DNA of 64,000 nt from Streptomyces camponoticapitis (GCF_014646115.1 NZ_BMMV01000001.1:298084-362083), one strand, 5' to 3'. Positions 54,210 to 62,715 are shown, counted from the first letter of the stretch. Numbers and translations are program-made. Notes: a model not told the origin generated them from the sequence alone.

Positions 54210-54873
54210 GGACCCGTCCGGTGCGGCCGGTGTGGTGGGTCTCGTGCTCCCAGTCGGCGCGCGGCTGGGTGTGCAGCCGCCAGTAGTGCGCCGCGATGTC
54301 GTCCGGGTCGAAGTCCGTGCCGGGGGCGACGGGACCGTGGACGGTGACGCTCGCGACATGTACGCCGGCTGTGCCGTACGTCCGGTCGAGCAGGGTGACC
54401 AGCGTCCGTACGCCCGCCTTGCCGAGCGAGAGGCTCACGTACTCCGGCTTCGGCTCGGGCATGCCCCCGGTGATCAGGAACGTGCCGCCGCCGCGTCGCG
54501 CCATCCGGGGCGCGACGTGGGCGGCGGCCGTGAGCGCGCCCCCGACGTTGACCGCCCAGGCGTCGAACTGGTCGCGGAGGGAGAGCTCTCCGGGCGCGTC
54601 GGCGCGGATGAGCGCCGCGTTGTAGACGACGACGTCCGGCGGGCCGAGTTCTTCGGCCGTCCTGTCGAGGGCCGCACGCAGGGCGGTCTCGTCCGTGCTG
54701 TCGGCGGCCTGGGTGAGAACCCGTACGCCGCTGTCCGTGACCGCGTCGGCCGCCGCGCGCAGCGTCTCCTCGCGCCGCGCGAGAAGCCCGAGGGACAGCC
54801 CTTCGCGGGCGAACCGCCGGGCCACCGCCCGACCGATGCCCGGCCCCGCCCCGATGATCACCGCTCCGGACAC
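54118..54873 (-). CDS. Short-chain dehydrogenase-like protein lacking a canonical YxxxK
   Basis: Rossmann-fold SDR of 251 residues. The dinucleotide motif is [14 protein letters not shown] (GAGxGIG in place of TGASxGIG), and the NAG-like motif is VVYNAAL. The Lys of the active site is in SLSLGKAG, but the residue four before it is Leu, with the nearest Tyr seven residues back (EYVSLSLGK), so the classical YxxxK is missing. The last ~35 residues are Pro/Ala/Arg-rich and run antisense to the end of glgB (92-base overlap). This suggests a lost stop and a non-functional tail. GTG start with AGAGG. Function unknown; possibly non-catalytic or with a shifted Tyr. Confidence 0.85.
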   Translation of the reverse strand: MSGAVIIGAGPGIGRAVARRFAREGLSLGLLARREETLRAAADAVTDSGVRVLTQAADSTDETALRAALDRTAEELGPPDVVVYNAALIRADAPGELSLRDQFDAWAVNVGGALTAAAHVAPRMARRGGGTFLITGGMPEPKPEYVSLSLGKAGVRTLVTLLDRTYGTAGVHVASVTVHGPVAPGTDFDPDDIAAHYWRLHTQPRADWEHETHHTGRTGRVPRPASATASPAAAASAGRSPGGRAPGPPPV

Positions 54874-54983
54874 CGCTGCCTCTTTTCGCTCCCGCCGACG
54901 GCCCGCGCCGCCGGACGGACGAGAAGCTAAGGCTTCACACCGGTATGAAGGTCAAGGGCGTGACGTCGCGGCCGGGACATCCC

Positions 54984-55166
54984 TCAGCAGTGTGAACTCA
55001 GCCGGACGGCCGGGACGTTGTCGCACCCCGGCACGGACCGCGCGGACAGCACGAGTGCCACGAGCGTCGCCGCCACGGCGAGCGTCCCCGCCACCGCGGC
55101 GGGGACGCGTCCGCGTACGCCCCGCCCGCCCCGCCCGCGTCTCCTGCGGCCTCCCGTACGACGCAT
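54984..55166 (-). CDS. Small basic secreted or membrane peptide
   Basis: Sixty codons encoding an Arg-rich start (about 20 residues), a hydrophobic stretch (AAVAGTLAVAATLVALVLSA) and a short tail with two Cys (GCDN and a C-terminal SSHC). This signal-anchor layout is common among small Streptomyces envelope peptides. ATG at 55166 with GGGGGAG just upstream, closer than ideal. It is on the same strand as helR upstream and the SDR gene downstream, in the 340-base gap between those genes; nothing else was seen there. No known family recognised. Confidence 0.5.
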   Translation of the reverse strand: MRRTGGRRRRGRGGRGVRGRVPAAVAGTLAVAATLVALVLSARSVPGCDNVPAVRLSSHC

Positions 55167-55214
55167 GTCTCCCCCGTTGTGGACATGACGACCGTGCCTG
55201 TCCGGGGGCGAGGT

Positions 55215-57521
55215 TCACGACCGGGTCGGCCCTCCGGTGGCGCTCTCGTAGGCGAGCCGGGGCGGGACGGTGACATTCCTTACGATGCCGAGCCGCTGCG
55301 TCGCACGGGTCAGCGCCACGTACAGGTCGTTGGTGCCGCGCGGCGAACCGTCAAGGACGGCCTCCGGATCGACGACGATCACCGTGTCGAACTCCAGCCC
55401 CTTCGCCTGCCGGGGATCGAGCAGTACCACCGGCCGGGTGAGGTCGGGCTCGACTCCCCAGGAGGAGTCGGGGAGTTCCGCCGCGAGAGCGGGCAGCAGC
55501 GCGCCGGGGGCGATCACCGCGAGCCGCCCTTCGCCACCGTGTTCCGCCGCGTGCGAGGCGGCGTGTTCGACAGCGCTCGCGGCGGCCGTACGCACGAGAT
55601 CGTCCGGCTTCACCTCGCGCACCCAGGGCCCCACCCCCGTCGAGCGGACCGAGCTCGGCGGCTCGAAGGACGGGTCCTCCAGCCGTCTGACCCCGGCGGC
55701 GACGGCCATGATCTCCGCGGGCGTACGGTAGTTGACGCCGAGCCGTACATGCTCCCAGCTCTCACCGACGTACGGCCGCAGGATCTGCTGCCAGGAGTCG
55801 CAGCCGGCCACGTCGCCGGTCTGCGCCGGGTCGCCGACCAGTGTCATGGAGCGGGCCGGGCAGCGCCGCATCAGCAGCCGCCAGGCCATCGCGGACAGTT
55901 CCTGCGCCTCGTCCACCACGATGTGGCCGAAGGCCCAGGTGCGGTCGGCGGCCGCGCGCTCGGCGGCGCTGCGCGTGTCGGTCTCCTCCTGGCGCTCGGC
56001 GAGACGCTCGGCGTCGATGAGGTCGTGCGCGAGCAGTACCTCCGACTCCTCCTCGTCCTTGTCCTCGAACTCGTAGGTACGGGAGCCGTAACTCAGCTCC
56101 AGCACCCCCTGCGCGTACGCGATCCGCTCGCGCCGCTCGGCCTCGGCGGCGGCGCGCGCGGCGGTGTCGTCCTCGCCGAGCAGCTCCGCGGCCTCGTCCA
56201 GGAGGGGGACGTCGGCGGGCGTCCAGTCGTCCGGACCGCTGACCCGACGTCTGATCAACTCCCCGTCGCCGTCGGGCAGATGGGTGGGTTCGGCGAGGTA
56301 GTCGGCGACGAGGCCCTGCGGGGTGAGGGTGGGCCACAGCTCGTCGATGGCCGCCTGCACCGCCGGACTGATGGCGATCGCCTTGCCCAACTGCGCGATG
56401 TCGGTGGCGTCGAGGAGGTTCGGGCCGCCGTACGGGTCGGCCCCGAGGCGCTCGGTGAGCTGCTCGGTGAGCGAGTCGATGACGGAGAAGGCGAAGTGGG
56501 GCCGGGCGAGATTGTGCGGGAGGCCGGCGTTGCGGGCGCCGGCGCGCGCGTCCTCCGCCATCGCCCGGTCCAGGTACAGCGTTCCGTCGTCGTGCTCGAT
56601 CTCGATGTGCGGATCGGGCACCCGCTGCCGGTCGCGCAGCGCGCCGGCCAGCGCGTCCGCCATCCCGGCGCGGCCCTTCACCGCGGCGGCCGCCGGGGTG
56701 TCGGTCGCGGTCGCGCGTACGCCGGGGAAGAGTTCACCGGTCGTGGCCAGCAGCACCCCGGTCTCGCCGAGGGAGGGCAGCACCTCGCCGATGTACCCGA
56801 GGAAGGCGGGGTTGGGCCCGACGATCAGCACGGCACGCCGGGCCAGTTGCTCGCGGTGCGCGTACAGCAGATACGCGGCGCGGTGCAGCGCGACGGCGGT
56901 CTTCCCGGTCCCGGGCCCGCCTTCGACGACGAGGACGCCCCGGTGCGGGGCGCGGATGATGCGGTCCTGCTCGGCCTGGATGGTCCGCACGATGTCGGTC
57001 ATGCGCCCGGTACGGGCCGAGTCGAGCGCGGCGAGCAGCACGGCGTCGCCGTCCGGGTCCTCGTACCCGGTGCGGGTGGTGTCGCTCAGGTCCATGATCT
57101 CGTCGTGGAGCGCGGTGACCCGCCGGCCCACGGTGGTGATGTGCCGGCGGCGGCGCAGACCCATCGTCGAATAACCGGTGGCGAGATAGAAAGGACGGGC
57201 CACGGGAGCGCGCCAGTCGATGAGCAGCGGGGTGCGTTCGACGTCGTCCAGCCGCATTCCGATGCGCCCGATGTGATGGGTGACGCCGTCCATGAGATCG
57301 ATACGGCCGAAACAGAGTCCGGTCTCCACGGCATTCAGTGTGGTGACGGTGGTGGAGTGCTCAAAGACCCGGATGTCCCGCTCCACCATGGCCTGCCGAC
57401 CGGTGCTGACCTGCCTGATCGACGTGTGCACGGCGGCTTCGGCGTGCGCCCTGAGCGCATCGAGACGCTCATGGAGGAGCGAGACGAATTGCTGTTCGCT
57501 CTGCAATTCCTCGGTTGACAA
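55215..57521 (-). CDS. helR: HelR/HelD-type RNA polymerase-associated helicase-like ATPase
   Basis: UvrD/Rep-like superfamily-1 ATPase of 768 residues of the actinobacterial HelD class, which displaces stalled RNA polymerase from DNA; in Streptomyces venezuelae HelR protects against rifamycins. Walker A is VVEGGPGTGKTAVALHRAAY, Walker B IVVDEAQELS, motif III GDPAQTG and motif IV NYRTPAEI. The N-terminal coiled coil (about 5-45) and the acidic EDKDEEES loop are typical of HelD proteins. The start is TTG, with AGGGG upstream. It follows the merR-trx pair on the same strand, separated by a terminator, so it has its own promoter. The HelR rather than generic HelD call is by resemblance. Confidence 0.9.
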   Translation of the reverse strand: MSTEELQSEQQFVSLLHERLDALRAHAEAAVHTSIRQVSTGRQAMVERDIRVFEHSTTVTTLNAVETGLCFGRIDLMDGVTHHIGRIGMRLDDVERTPLLIDWRAPVARPFYLATGYSTMGLRRRRHITTVGRRVTALHDEIMDLSDTTRTGYEDPDGDAVLLAALDSARTGRMTDIVRTIQAEQDRIIRAPHRGVLVVEGGPGTGKTAVALHRAAYLLYAHREQLARRAVLIVGPNPAFLGYIGEVLPSLGETGVLLATTGELFPGVRATATDTPAAAAVKGRAGMADALAGALRDRQRVPDPHIEIEHDDGTLYLDRAMAEDARAGARNAGLPHNLARPHFAFSVIDSLTEQLTERLGADPYGGPNLLDATDIAQLGKAIAISPAVQAAIDELWPTLTPQGLVADYLAEPTHLPDGDGELIRRRVSGPDDWTPADVPLLDEAAELLGEDDTAARAAAEAERRERIAYAQGVLELSYGSRTYEFEDKDEEESEVLLAHDLIDAERLAERQEETDTRSAAERAAADRTWAFGHIVVDEAQELSAMAWRLLMRRCPARSMTLVGDPAQTGDVAGCDSWQQILRPYVGESWEHVRLGVNYRTPAEIMAVAAGVRRLEDPSFEPPSSVRSTGVGPWVREVKPDDLVRTAAASAVEHAASHAAEHGGEGRLAVIAPGALLPALAAELPDSSWGVEPDLTRPVVLLDPRQAKGLEFDTVIVVDPEAVLDGSPRGTNDLYVALTRATQRLGIVRNVTVPPRLAYESATGGPTRS

Positions 57522-57562
57522 TTCAGCCCCTGTCCGATACGCTTTGCCCGGTAAGTTGATTT

Positions 57563-57597
57563 CGGCTTTCCTTGAAGACGAAGAAGCAGGAAAGTCG
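57563..57597. promoter_or_regulatory. Imperfect inverted repeat upstream of helR
   Basis: CGGCTTTCCTT (57563-57573) and CAGGAAAGTCG (57587-57597) form an imperfect inverted repeat (9 of 11) spaced 13 bases, in the AT-rich gap 40-75 bases before the helR start. It could be an operator. I do not recognise it as the published rifamycin-associated element. Confidence 0.35.
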
Positions 57598-57620
57598 AAA
57601 CACCCAATATACGCAGAGCA

Positions 57621-57652
57621 ATACCCCGGCCGTCAATTCGGTGCCGGGGTAT
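57621..57652. terminator. Intrinsic terminator between trx and helR
   Basis: Perfect 10-bp stem ATACCCCGGC/GCCGGGGTAT with a 12-base loop, followed by TTTTT on the + strand and preceded by AAAAA when read leftwards. It lies 33 bases past the thioredoxin stop and separates it from helR. Confidence 0.85.
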
Positions 57653-57684
57653 TTTTGTGCGCGGCGTCGGGGGCCGGCGGCGCC

Positions 57685-58017
57685 CTAGAGGATGTCCTCC
57701 AGCTCCTGGAGCAGCCGGCGCTTGGGGCGGGCGCCGACCATCGACTTCACCGGCTCGCCGGCGCGGAACACCAGCAGGGTCGGCATCGCGAGGACGCCGT
57801 ACCGATTCATCGTCTCCGGGTTCGTGTCCACGTCCAGCTGGACCACCTTGAGCCGCGCGGCCTCCTCCCGGGCCACGGCGCTGAGCACCGGCGCGAGCTG
57901 GCGGCACGGCGGGCACCAGTCCGCGGTGAACTCCACCAGCACGGGAAGACCGGCGTTCAGCACCTCGCGTTCGAAGCTCTCGTCCGTCACCACGTCGACG
58001 CCCTCGGCCTGGATCAT
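57685..58017 (-). CDS. trxA: Thioredoxin
   Basis: Cytosolic thiol-disulfide oxidoreductase of 110 residues with the active site FTADWCPPCRQLAP (WCPPC rather than the more common WCGPC), cis-Pro in LAMPTLLVF and the usual beta-alpha order. The ATG overlaps the merR stop as ATGA (58014-58017), so the regulator and thioredoxin are co-translated. The pair with a Cys-containing MerR protein suggests a redox-responsive operon. The trxA symbol is used for the family; paralogue identity is not resolved. Confidence 0.93.
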   Translation of the reverse strand: MIQAEGVDVVTDESFEREVLNAGLPVLVEFTADWCPPCRQLAPVLSAVAREEAARLKVVQLDVDTNPETMNRYGVLAMPTLLVFRAGEPVKSMVGARPKRRLLQELEDIL

Positions 58018-58439
58018 GTGTCTTCTCCCTCGTGAGGCTGGTGGCTGGTGAGTTCACACAGCGGCTCCGGCGGCCCGGCGGCCCGGACGGCCGCCTCGGC
58101 CTGCGCGAGTTGTTCGCCGACCTGGGCGCGTATCGAACCGAGCCGCCCGATCAGCTCGTCCAGCTCGGCGAGCTTGCCGCGGTACACATCGAGCGAGGCG
58201 GGACAGGAGTCCCCGGCCGGATGCCCGGCCCGCAGACACTCGACGAACGGCCGCGTCTCCTCCAGATCGAACCCGAAGTCCTGCAGGGTCCGGATCTGCT
58301 GGATCAGCCGCAGATCGTCCTCGTCGTACGTGCGGTAGCCGTTCCCCGCACGCCGTGCGGGCAGCAGCCCGCGGGACTCGTAGTAACGCAGAGCGCGGGT
58401 ACTGGTCCCCGCCCGCTCCGCCAGCTCGCCGATGCGCAT
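58014..58439 (-). CDS. MerR-family regulator with a cysteine pair, coupled to thioredoxin
   Basis: DNA-binding regulator of 141 residues. The N-terminal MerR winged helix is MRIGELAERAGTSTRALRYYE, followed by the second helix-turn-helix and the antiparallel dimerisation helix (about 82-120). Cys68 and Cys79 (in ECLRAGHPAGDSCPA) stand at the start of the effector region, with Cys128 near the C-terminus, a layout suited to thiol or metal sensing. The stop overlaps the thioredoxin ATG. No second promoter lies between them, so it most likely autoregulates and controls trx. Confidence 0.93.
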   Translation of the reverse strand: MRIGELAERAGTSTRALRYYESRGLLPARRAGNGYRTYDEDDLRLIQQIRTLQDFGFDLEETRPFVECLRAGHPAGDSCPASLDVYRGKLAELDELIGRLGSIRAQVGEQLAQAEAAVRAAGPPEPLCELTSHQPHEGEDT

Positions 58440-58595
58440 GTCCCGACGGTAATCCTTGACGCGGACGTCAAGGCAACGGCCACCGACGGCCCGTACCGGA
58501 GGCCACGAACCGGTGGGACCGCCCGGCCTCCGTCGTGCTCCCCCAGCCGTCGCGCTGCGCGAGCGGGTCGGGGCCGCGCCTGGGCGGGGGTGAGG

Positions 58596-59396
58596 TCATT
58601 CGCGGAGCCAGAATCCTGACCGTTCCACCCACAGGTCCAGCAGGCGGGCGTCGCCGGTGATCTCGGCAGGCGCCGGCTTCTCGGGGCGCCGGGCGTAGAG
58701 GAGAAGGAGGAGGTCCGGGAGGGGGGCGCGGACCGTGACCGTCGTGTTCTCGGGGGGCGGGCCGGCCGTGCGCCGGCAGAGGACCTTGTCCCCCGTGAGG
58801 TCGACCAGCCAGCCCGGCGCCGTGCCGGGCCCGCGGAGGTGCAGGGTGCGGCCGGGGCCCAGCAGTGGGGGGACTCCGGGGTGGGGCTCGACGACCTCCG
58901 GGACGGTGCCGAAGCCCATCCACTCGTCGATGCCGTCGATCGCCACGTCGTCCCCGACCGTGAACTCCGCCCCGACCGCCCACGTCGCGTCCGCGCGGTG
59001 GACCACCGCCTCGAAGAGCATGCGGCGCGCCCAGAACGCCGTCGTCCCGCCCGGCCCCGGCGTCCACACCCGCTCCGCCGGGCCGGCCGCGCGCAGCGCG
59101 TCGGTGAGGCCCGCCGCACCCTCGGCGACCCACGCGTCCATCGCGCGGGGGTCGGGGTCGGCGTACCCGGAGACGTCGTTGACCAGGTCTTCGGGTACGG
59201 GGGCGGTGGCCCGGGTGCGTACGACCGTCTGGGCCCAGTGGTGGGTACCGCCGACGTGGCGCAGCAGTTGGCCGAGTGTCCAGCCGGGGCAGGTGGGTAC
59301 GGGGACCGTCAGGTCCGCGCCCGCGACGCGGGACCGCAACAGGGCTGTCTGCGTGGCGAGTTCGGCGCGGTGACGGTCGTAGCTCAGCACGCTCAT
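58596..59396 (-). CDS. Maleylpyruvate-isomerase-family mycothiol-dependent-type enzyme
   Basis: Protein of 266 residues of the DinB-like/MPI family found in mycothiol-producing actinobacteria. The N-terminal metal-binding four-helix bundle has VPTCPGWTLGQLLRHVGGTHHW with the conserved His residues, and a third His is in FEAVVHRADA. The C-terminal part (about 180-266) is the MDMPI_C-like domain. Family members use mycothiol as cofactor or substrate in isomerase or transferase reactions, but most are uncharacterised. ATG at 59396 is chosen because it gives the family N-terminus. Single gene, divergent from a small hypothetical gene. Confidence 0.88.
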   Translation of the reverse strand: MSVLSYDRHRAELATQTALLRSRVAGADLTVPVPTCPGWTLGQLLRHVGGTHHWAQTVVRTRATAPVPEDLVNDVSGYADPDPRAMDAWVAEGAAGLTDALRAAGPAERVWTPGPGGTTAFWARRMLFEAVVHRADATWAVGAEFTVGDDVAIDGIDEWMGFGTVPEVVEPHPGVPPLLGPGRTLHLRGPGTAPGWLVDLTGDKVLCRRTAGPPPENTTVTVRAPLPDLLLLLYARRPEKPAPAEITGDARLLDLWVERSGFWLRE

Positions 59397-59504
59397 GGCG
59401 GCAGCGTAGTCCGCCGTTGACTTCTCCGGCCGCCACTCGCGGCGCGGCGAGTTGAGTGAGGATGGCCTCGGAGCCGTACCACTCCCCACAGACGGGAGGC
59501 CCCG

Positions 59505-59852
59505 ATGAACGAGACCGGAGACGTGGCGCTGCCCGTCGACCTCGTGACCATCTCCCGCACCGTCGAGCAGGCGCTCGCTCCCGGACCGGATCTCCCGGAG
59601 AGGTCCTGGGTGGACGCGACGACGGGTCAACTCCTCGGGCAGTTGGGCCTGTTGCTGCTGGAGGATCTCGGCGACACGGACCCCGCGCCCGTCCGGGACC
59701 TGCACCGGATCGCGTACCGGCTGCTCGACCGGCACGGGCGGCCGGACGCCGGCACACCACCGCTGCACGCCTACGAGTACATGCGCACGCTCGCCACCGT
59801 CACCCACTCCGTCGCCGCGCTCTACGCCCGTCGGCGACGCGACGAGCGCTGA
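59505..59852 (+). CDS. Small hypothetical protein, possibly DUF6415-like
   Basis: Cytosolic protein of 115 residues with no signal peptide or membrane segment. It begins DLVTISRTVEQAL, has WVDATTGQLLGQLGLLLLEDL in the middle and ends in a helix with MRTLATVTHSVAALYARRRR. The helical layout and these segments recall DUF6415 proteins of streptomycetes, but the match is from memory and tentative. ATG with GGGAGG upstream at good spacing, which makes it a credible gene. It lies between the mycothiol-type enzyme and the GH16 gene. Confidence 0.75.
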   Translation: MNETGDVALPVDLVTISRTVEQALAPGPDLPERSWVDATTGQLLGQLGLLLLEDLGDTDPAPVRDLHRIAYRLLDRHGRPDAGTPPLHAYEYMRTLATVTHSVAALYARRRRDER

Positions 59853-59886
59853 CCCGACGCTTCAGGAATTCAACGCGCCGGGGTCA

Positions 59887-59915
59887 TTGACGGGCCCTCG
59901 GGGTTCATCTAGACA
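59887..59915 (+). promoter_or_regulatory. Putative sigma-70-type promoter of the GH16 gene
   Basis: -35 TTGACG (59887-59892) and -10 TAGACA (59910-59915) with 17-base spacing. The predicted start of transcription falls at the palindromic operator immediately downstream. Confidence 0.55.
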
Positions 59916-59922
59916 ACAGTGG

Positions 59923-59936
59923 TGAGAGCGCTCTCA
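59923..59936. promoter_or_regulatory. Perfect 14-bp palindromic operator (LacI-type) upstream of GH16
   Basis: TGAGAGCGCTCTCA is a perfect palindrome differing by one symmetric base pair from the CebR/CelR operator TGGGAGCGCTCCCA of cellulolytic actinomycetes. It begins 7 bases after the -10 and would block transcription start when bound. A LacI-family repressor responding to a beta-glucan oligosaccharide is inferred; no such repressor gene is in this window. Confidence 0.75.
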
Positions 59937-60005
59937 GTCCACGCTCTCAACGCCTCGCAGAATCAGCCGGACATATCTCGGCACCATCCGCACCGGAGGT
60001 GTTCC

Positions 60006-61493
60006 TTGAGAACGAGCCGCACCGGAGACACACCCCGCTCGCCCCGCAGACGCCGCGCACCCCGCACCCCGCTCCTCGCCGCCTTCCTGGCGATGACCGT
60101 CGCCGTCGCCGGATTCGTCGGCCTGACGAGTGCCGGCACCGCGCGGGGCGACGTACCGCCCGCTCCCGGCTGGAATCTCCAGTGGAGCGACGACTTCAAC
60201 GGCGGGAACGGCGCGCCGCCGTCCGCCGCCAACTGGCAGATCGACACCGGACACGGTTATCCCGGTGGTCCGGGCAACTGGGGCACCGGCGAGATCCAGA
60301 ACTACACCGCCAACGCCCAGAATCTGAGCCTCGACGGCAACGGGAACCTGAAGATCACCCCGCTCAGGGACGGCGCGGGCAACTGGACGTCCGCACGCGT
60401 CGAGACGAAGCGCGCCGACTTCAAGGCGCCGGCCGGCGGCACCCTGCGTATCGAGGGCCGGATTCAGATGCCGAACGTGACCGGCGCCGCCGCGGCCGGT
60501 TACTGGCCCGCCTTCTGGGCGCTCGGCGCGCCCTACCGGGGCAACTACTGGAACTGGCCCGCCATCGGCGAGTTCGACATCATGGAGAACGTCAACGGGA
60601 TCAACTCCGTGTGGGCGGTGCTGCACTGCGGCGTCAACCCGGGCGGCCCCTGCAACGAGACCACCGGACTCGGCGCCAACCGCCCCTGCCCCGGCGCGAG
60701 TTGCCAGTCCGCCTTCCACACCTACCGCTTCGAGTGGGACCGCTCCAGCTCGCCCAACGCGCTGCGCTGGTACGTGGACGACCAGCTCTACCACACGGTC
60801 ACCCAGAACCAGCTGGACGCGACGACGTGGGCCAACATGACCGAGCACGCGGGGTACTTCATCCTGCTCAACGTCGCGATCGGCGGCGCGTTCCCCGACG
60901 CGCTCGGCGGACCCACGCCGACACCGGCCACCGTGCCGGGGCGGCCGATGCTGGTCGACTACGTCGGCGTCTGGACCCGTGGCGGCTCCGGCCCGACGGA
61001 TCCGCCGACCGATCCGCCCTCCGGCTCCTCGCAGCTCTACGCCCGCACCGGCGGCGGCCTCGGTGACGCGGCGGGGTCCGGCGCGAACGCCACCCTGACC
61101 TCGGCGGGCGGCGCCAACCGGGACGGCACACCGACCAACCCGCAGGTCTTCACCTCCGGCGGGATCACCCGCGCCTACAACGGCGGGGCGACCCAGTTCG
61201 ATCTCCTCGTCGACGCCGGTACGGCGGTGGGCAACGGCCAGCAGGTGAGGGTGAGTTACGACCGTACCGGCGACGGCGCCTGGGACCGTACGGAGACCTA
61301 TCTCTACTTCGCGACGGACCCGGTGTCCGGCTTCGAGCACTACACACAGGCCAGGGGCCTGAAGGCGTCGACCGGTTCGCACGGTGACCTGGTCAACGGC
61401 AAGGTGCGGATCGAGGTCTGGAACGCCATCGGCAACGGGGCCAGCACGCTGGGCATCGGCAACCAGTCGGTGGTCCGCATCCCGTACGGCTGA
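60006..61493 (+). CDS. Secreted GH16 beta-glucanase
   Basis: Extracellular glycoside hydrolase of 495 residues. The signal peptide (TPLLAAFLAMTVAVAGFVGLTSAG) ends near residue 45, followed by the GH16 jelly-roll catalytic domain (to about 325). The active site is GEFDIMENVNG (nucleophile Glu189, Asp191, acid/base Glu194), typical of endo-beta-1,3(4)-glucanases, with WNWPAIGEFD just before it. A Pro/Thr/Asp linker leads to a C-terminal ~130-residue beta-rich domain (YARTGGGLGDAAGSGA onward) that may bind carbohydrate; family not recognised. The start is TTG with GGAGG six bases upstream. Expression is probably repressed through the palindrome at 59923. Confidence 0.95.
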   Translation: MRTSRTGDTPRSPRRRRAPRTPLLAAFLAMTVAVAGFVGLTSAGTARGDVPPAPGWNLQWSDDFNGGNGAPPSAANWQIDTGHGYPGGPGNWGTGEIQNYTANAQNLSLDGNGNLKITPLRDGAGNWTSARVETKRADFKAPAGGTLRIEGRIQMPNVTGAAAAGYWPAFWALGAPYRGNYWNWPAIGEFDIMENVNGINSVWAVLHCGVNPGGPCNETTGLGANRPCPGASCQSAFHTYRFEWDRSSSPNALRWYVDDQLYHTVTQNQLDATTWANMTEHAGYFILLNVAIGGAFPDALGGPTPTPATVPGRPMLVDYVGVWTRGGSGPTDPPTDPPSGSSQLYARTGGGLGDAAGSGANATLTSAGGANRDGTPTNPQVFTSGGITRAYNGGATQFDLLVDAGTAVGNGQQVRVSYDRTGDGAWDRTETYLYFATDPVSGFEHYTQARGLKASTGSHGDLVNGKVRIEVWNAIGNGASTLGIGNQSVVRIPYG

Positions 61494-61525
61494 CCGAGGG
61501 CGGCACCAGCCGCTCGTGCCCGACT

Positions 61526-61554
61526 CGGGCCCCACAGCAGCCGTGTGGGGCCCG
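61526..61554. terminator. Bidirectional terminator between GH16 and membrane-protein genes
   Basis: Perfect 11-bp stem CGGGCCCCACA/TGTGGGGCCCG with a 7-base loop between convergent genes. Confidence 0.85.
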
Positions 61555-61557
61555 CAG

Positions 61558-62715
61558 TCAGTTCTCCCCGAACGGCCAGCGGCGGCCCACGGCGACATGC
61601 AGGATGATCGACAGGCCGATCGCGTTGAGTGCCGTGTGCCCCACCCAGTCCTGGCTGGTGGGCTTCGTCCAGTCGAGGGTGTCGGCGTAGGCCGTCAGCG
61701 CCGCGTACAGGGCGGCCCCCAGGATCAGCGACGCGGCCAGCGTCGCGACGCGCTCCCGCGCGGGGCCCAGATGCGGGCTGAACACCCCTTCGAAGAGCAT
61801 GCCTACGGTCAGCCCCGCGGCGACGAAGCACCCGGCGGCCGCGTTGACGGCGTCCGGGCTGACGTCGCCCGGACCATGGACCAGTACGTACGTCAGCAGG
61901 CCCCCGCCGATCACGACGAGGTTCGCCGGGACGATCCGCAGCCAGCTCTTCCGGGACTCCGCGAAGGGCCACCCTTTCCAGACGACGAAGAGCCAGACCT
62001 GCCAGGCGCCGATCAGCACCAGTACCGCGCCGAGTTCCTGGCCGGGCACCGGACCGCTCTCGCTGCTGAGGCCCGATCCCGGGGGTGCCCGGAAGTCCAC
62101 GGCCACGGCGTACAGGGTGATCGCCGCCCCCCAGGACACCACCAGGGCGGCGAGCCCCGCCCAGATACGGGGCAGCCGGCGCAGCGGCCGGCCTTCGCAG
62201 ACAAGGGTGAGCTGGAGCATCGCCACGAACGCGCCGCCGGCGAGCGGCAGGGCCGCCGGGAACAGCGCCGCGTGGCCCGGCCCGGGAGTCGGGTCGAAGA
62301 TCCCGTCGAAGTCGAGATGGCCGATGAACGCCTGCCCCGCCATGGCCAGGAGGATGGCGGCCGCTGCGATGAAGACGGTGTCGGTCAGTCCCGACCAGCC
62401 GGGACGCAGGCGTGAGCCGGGCCAGTCCTCCCACCAGAACGCCACCATGGCCACCGCGGGAAGGGCGAAGGTGATCAGCGGCCCGAAGAGGGACACCGAG
62501 TCCGCCGCCCCGCCCCCGCCGAACGCGAAAAGCGCCGCGACGGGGACGACGCAGAGCAGACCGGCCAGCCCCAGACCCGGCTGCCGCGCGAGGCGTTGCC
62601 GCTCGGCCTCGCGGAATCCGGCGCCGTGCAGCCGGGCCGGGGTGCTGATGACCGGTCTGTCGGGCAGCACGTCGCCGCCCGCTCCCCCGGCCCCCGGGGG
62701 CGGAGGTTTCGTCAT
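61558..62715 (-). CDS. Multi-pass membrane protein of unknown function
   Basis: Integral membrane protein of 385 residues with about ten hydrophobic helices after a ~55-residue cytosolic N-terminus. Helix ends carry Trp-rich segments (MVAFWWEDWPG, VWLFVVWKGWPF) and acidic loops (GHLDFDGIFDP). No transporter signature is recognised. The ATG overlaps the stop of the molybdenum-hydroxylase gene as ATGA (62712-62715), so it is co-translated with that enzyme. A membrane or electron-transfer partner is an attractive but unproven idea. Confidence 0.8.
   Translation of the reverse strand: MTKPPPPGAGGAGGDVLPDRPVISTPARLHGAGFREAERQRLARQPGLGLAGLLCVVPVAALFAFGGGGAADSVSLFGPLITFALPAVAMVAFWWEDWPGSRLRPGWSGLTDTVFIAAAAILLAMAGQAFIGHLDFDGIFDPTPGPGHAALFPAALPLAGGAFVAMLQLTLVCEGRPLRRLPRIWAGLAALVVSWGAAITLYAVAVDFRAPPGSGLSSESGPVPGQELGAVLVLIGAWQVWLFVVWKGWPFAESRKSWLRIVPANLVVIGGGLLTYVLVHGPGDVSPDAVNAAAGCFVAAGLTVGMLFEGVFSPHLGPARERVATLAASLILGAALYAALTAYADTLDWTKPTSQDWVGHTALNAIGLSIILHVAVGRRWPFGEN

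Noticed and set aside
57522..57620. Published rifamycin-associated element upstream of helR
   Set aside because: Only an imperfect inverted repeat with a different look is visible, and I cannot confirm a match to the consensus from memory.
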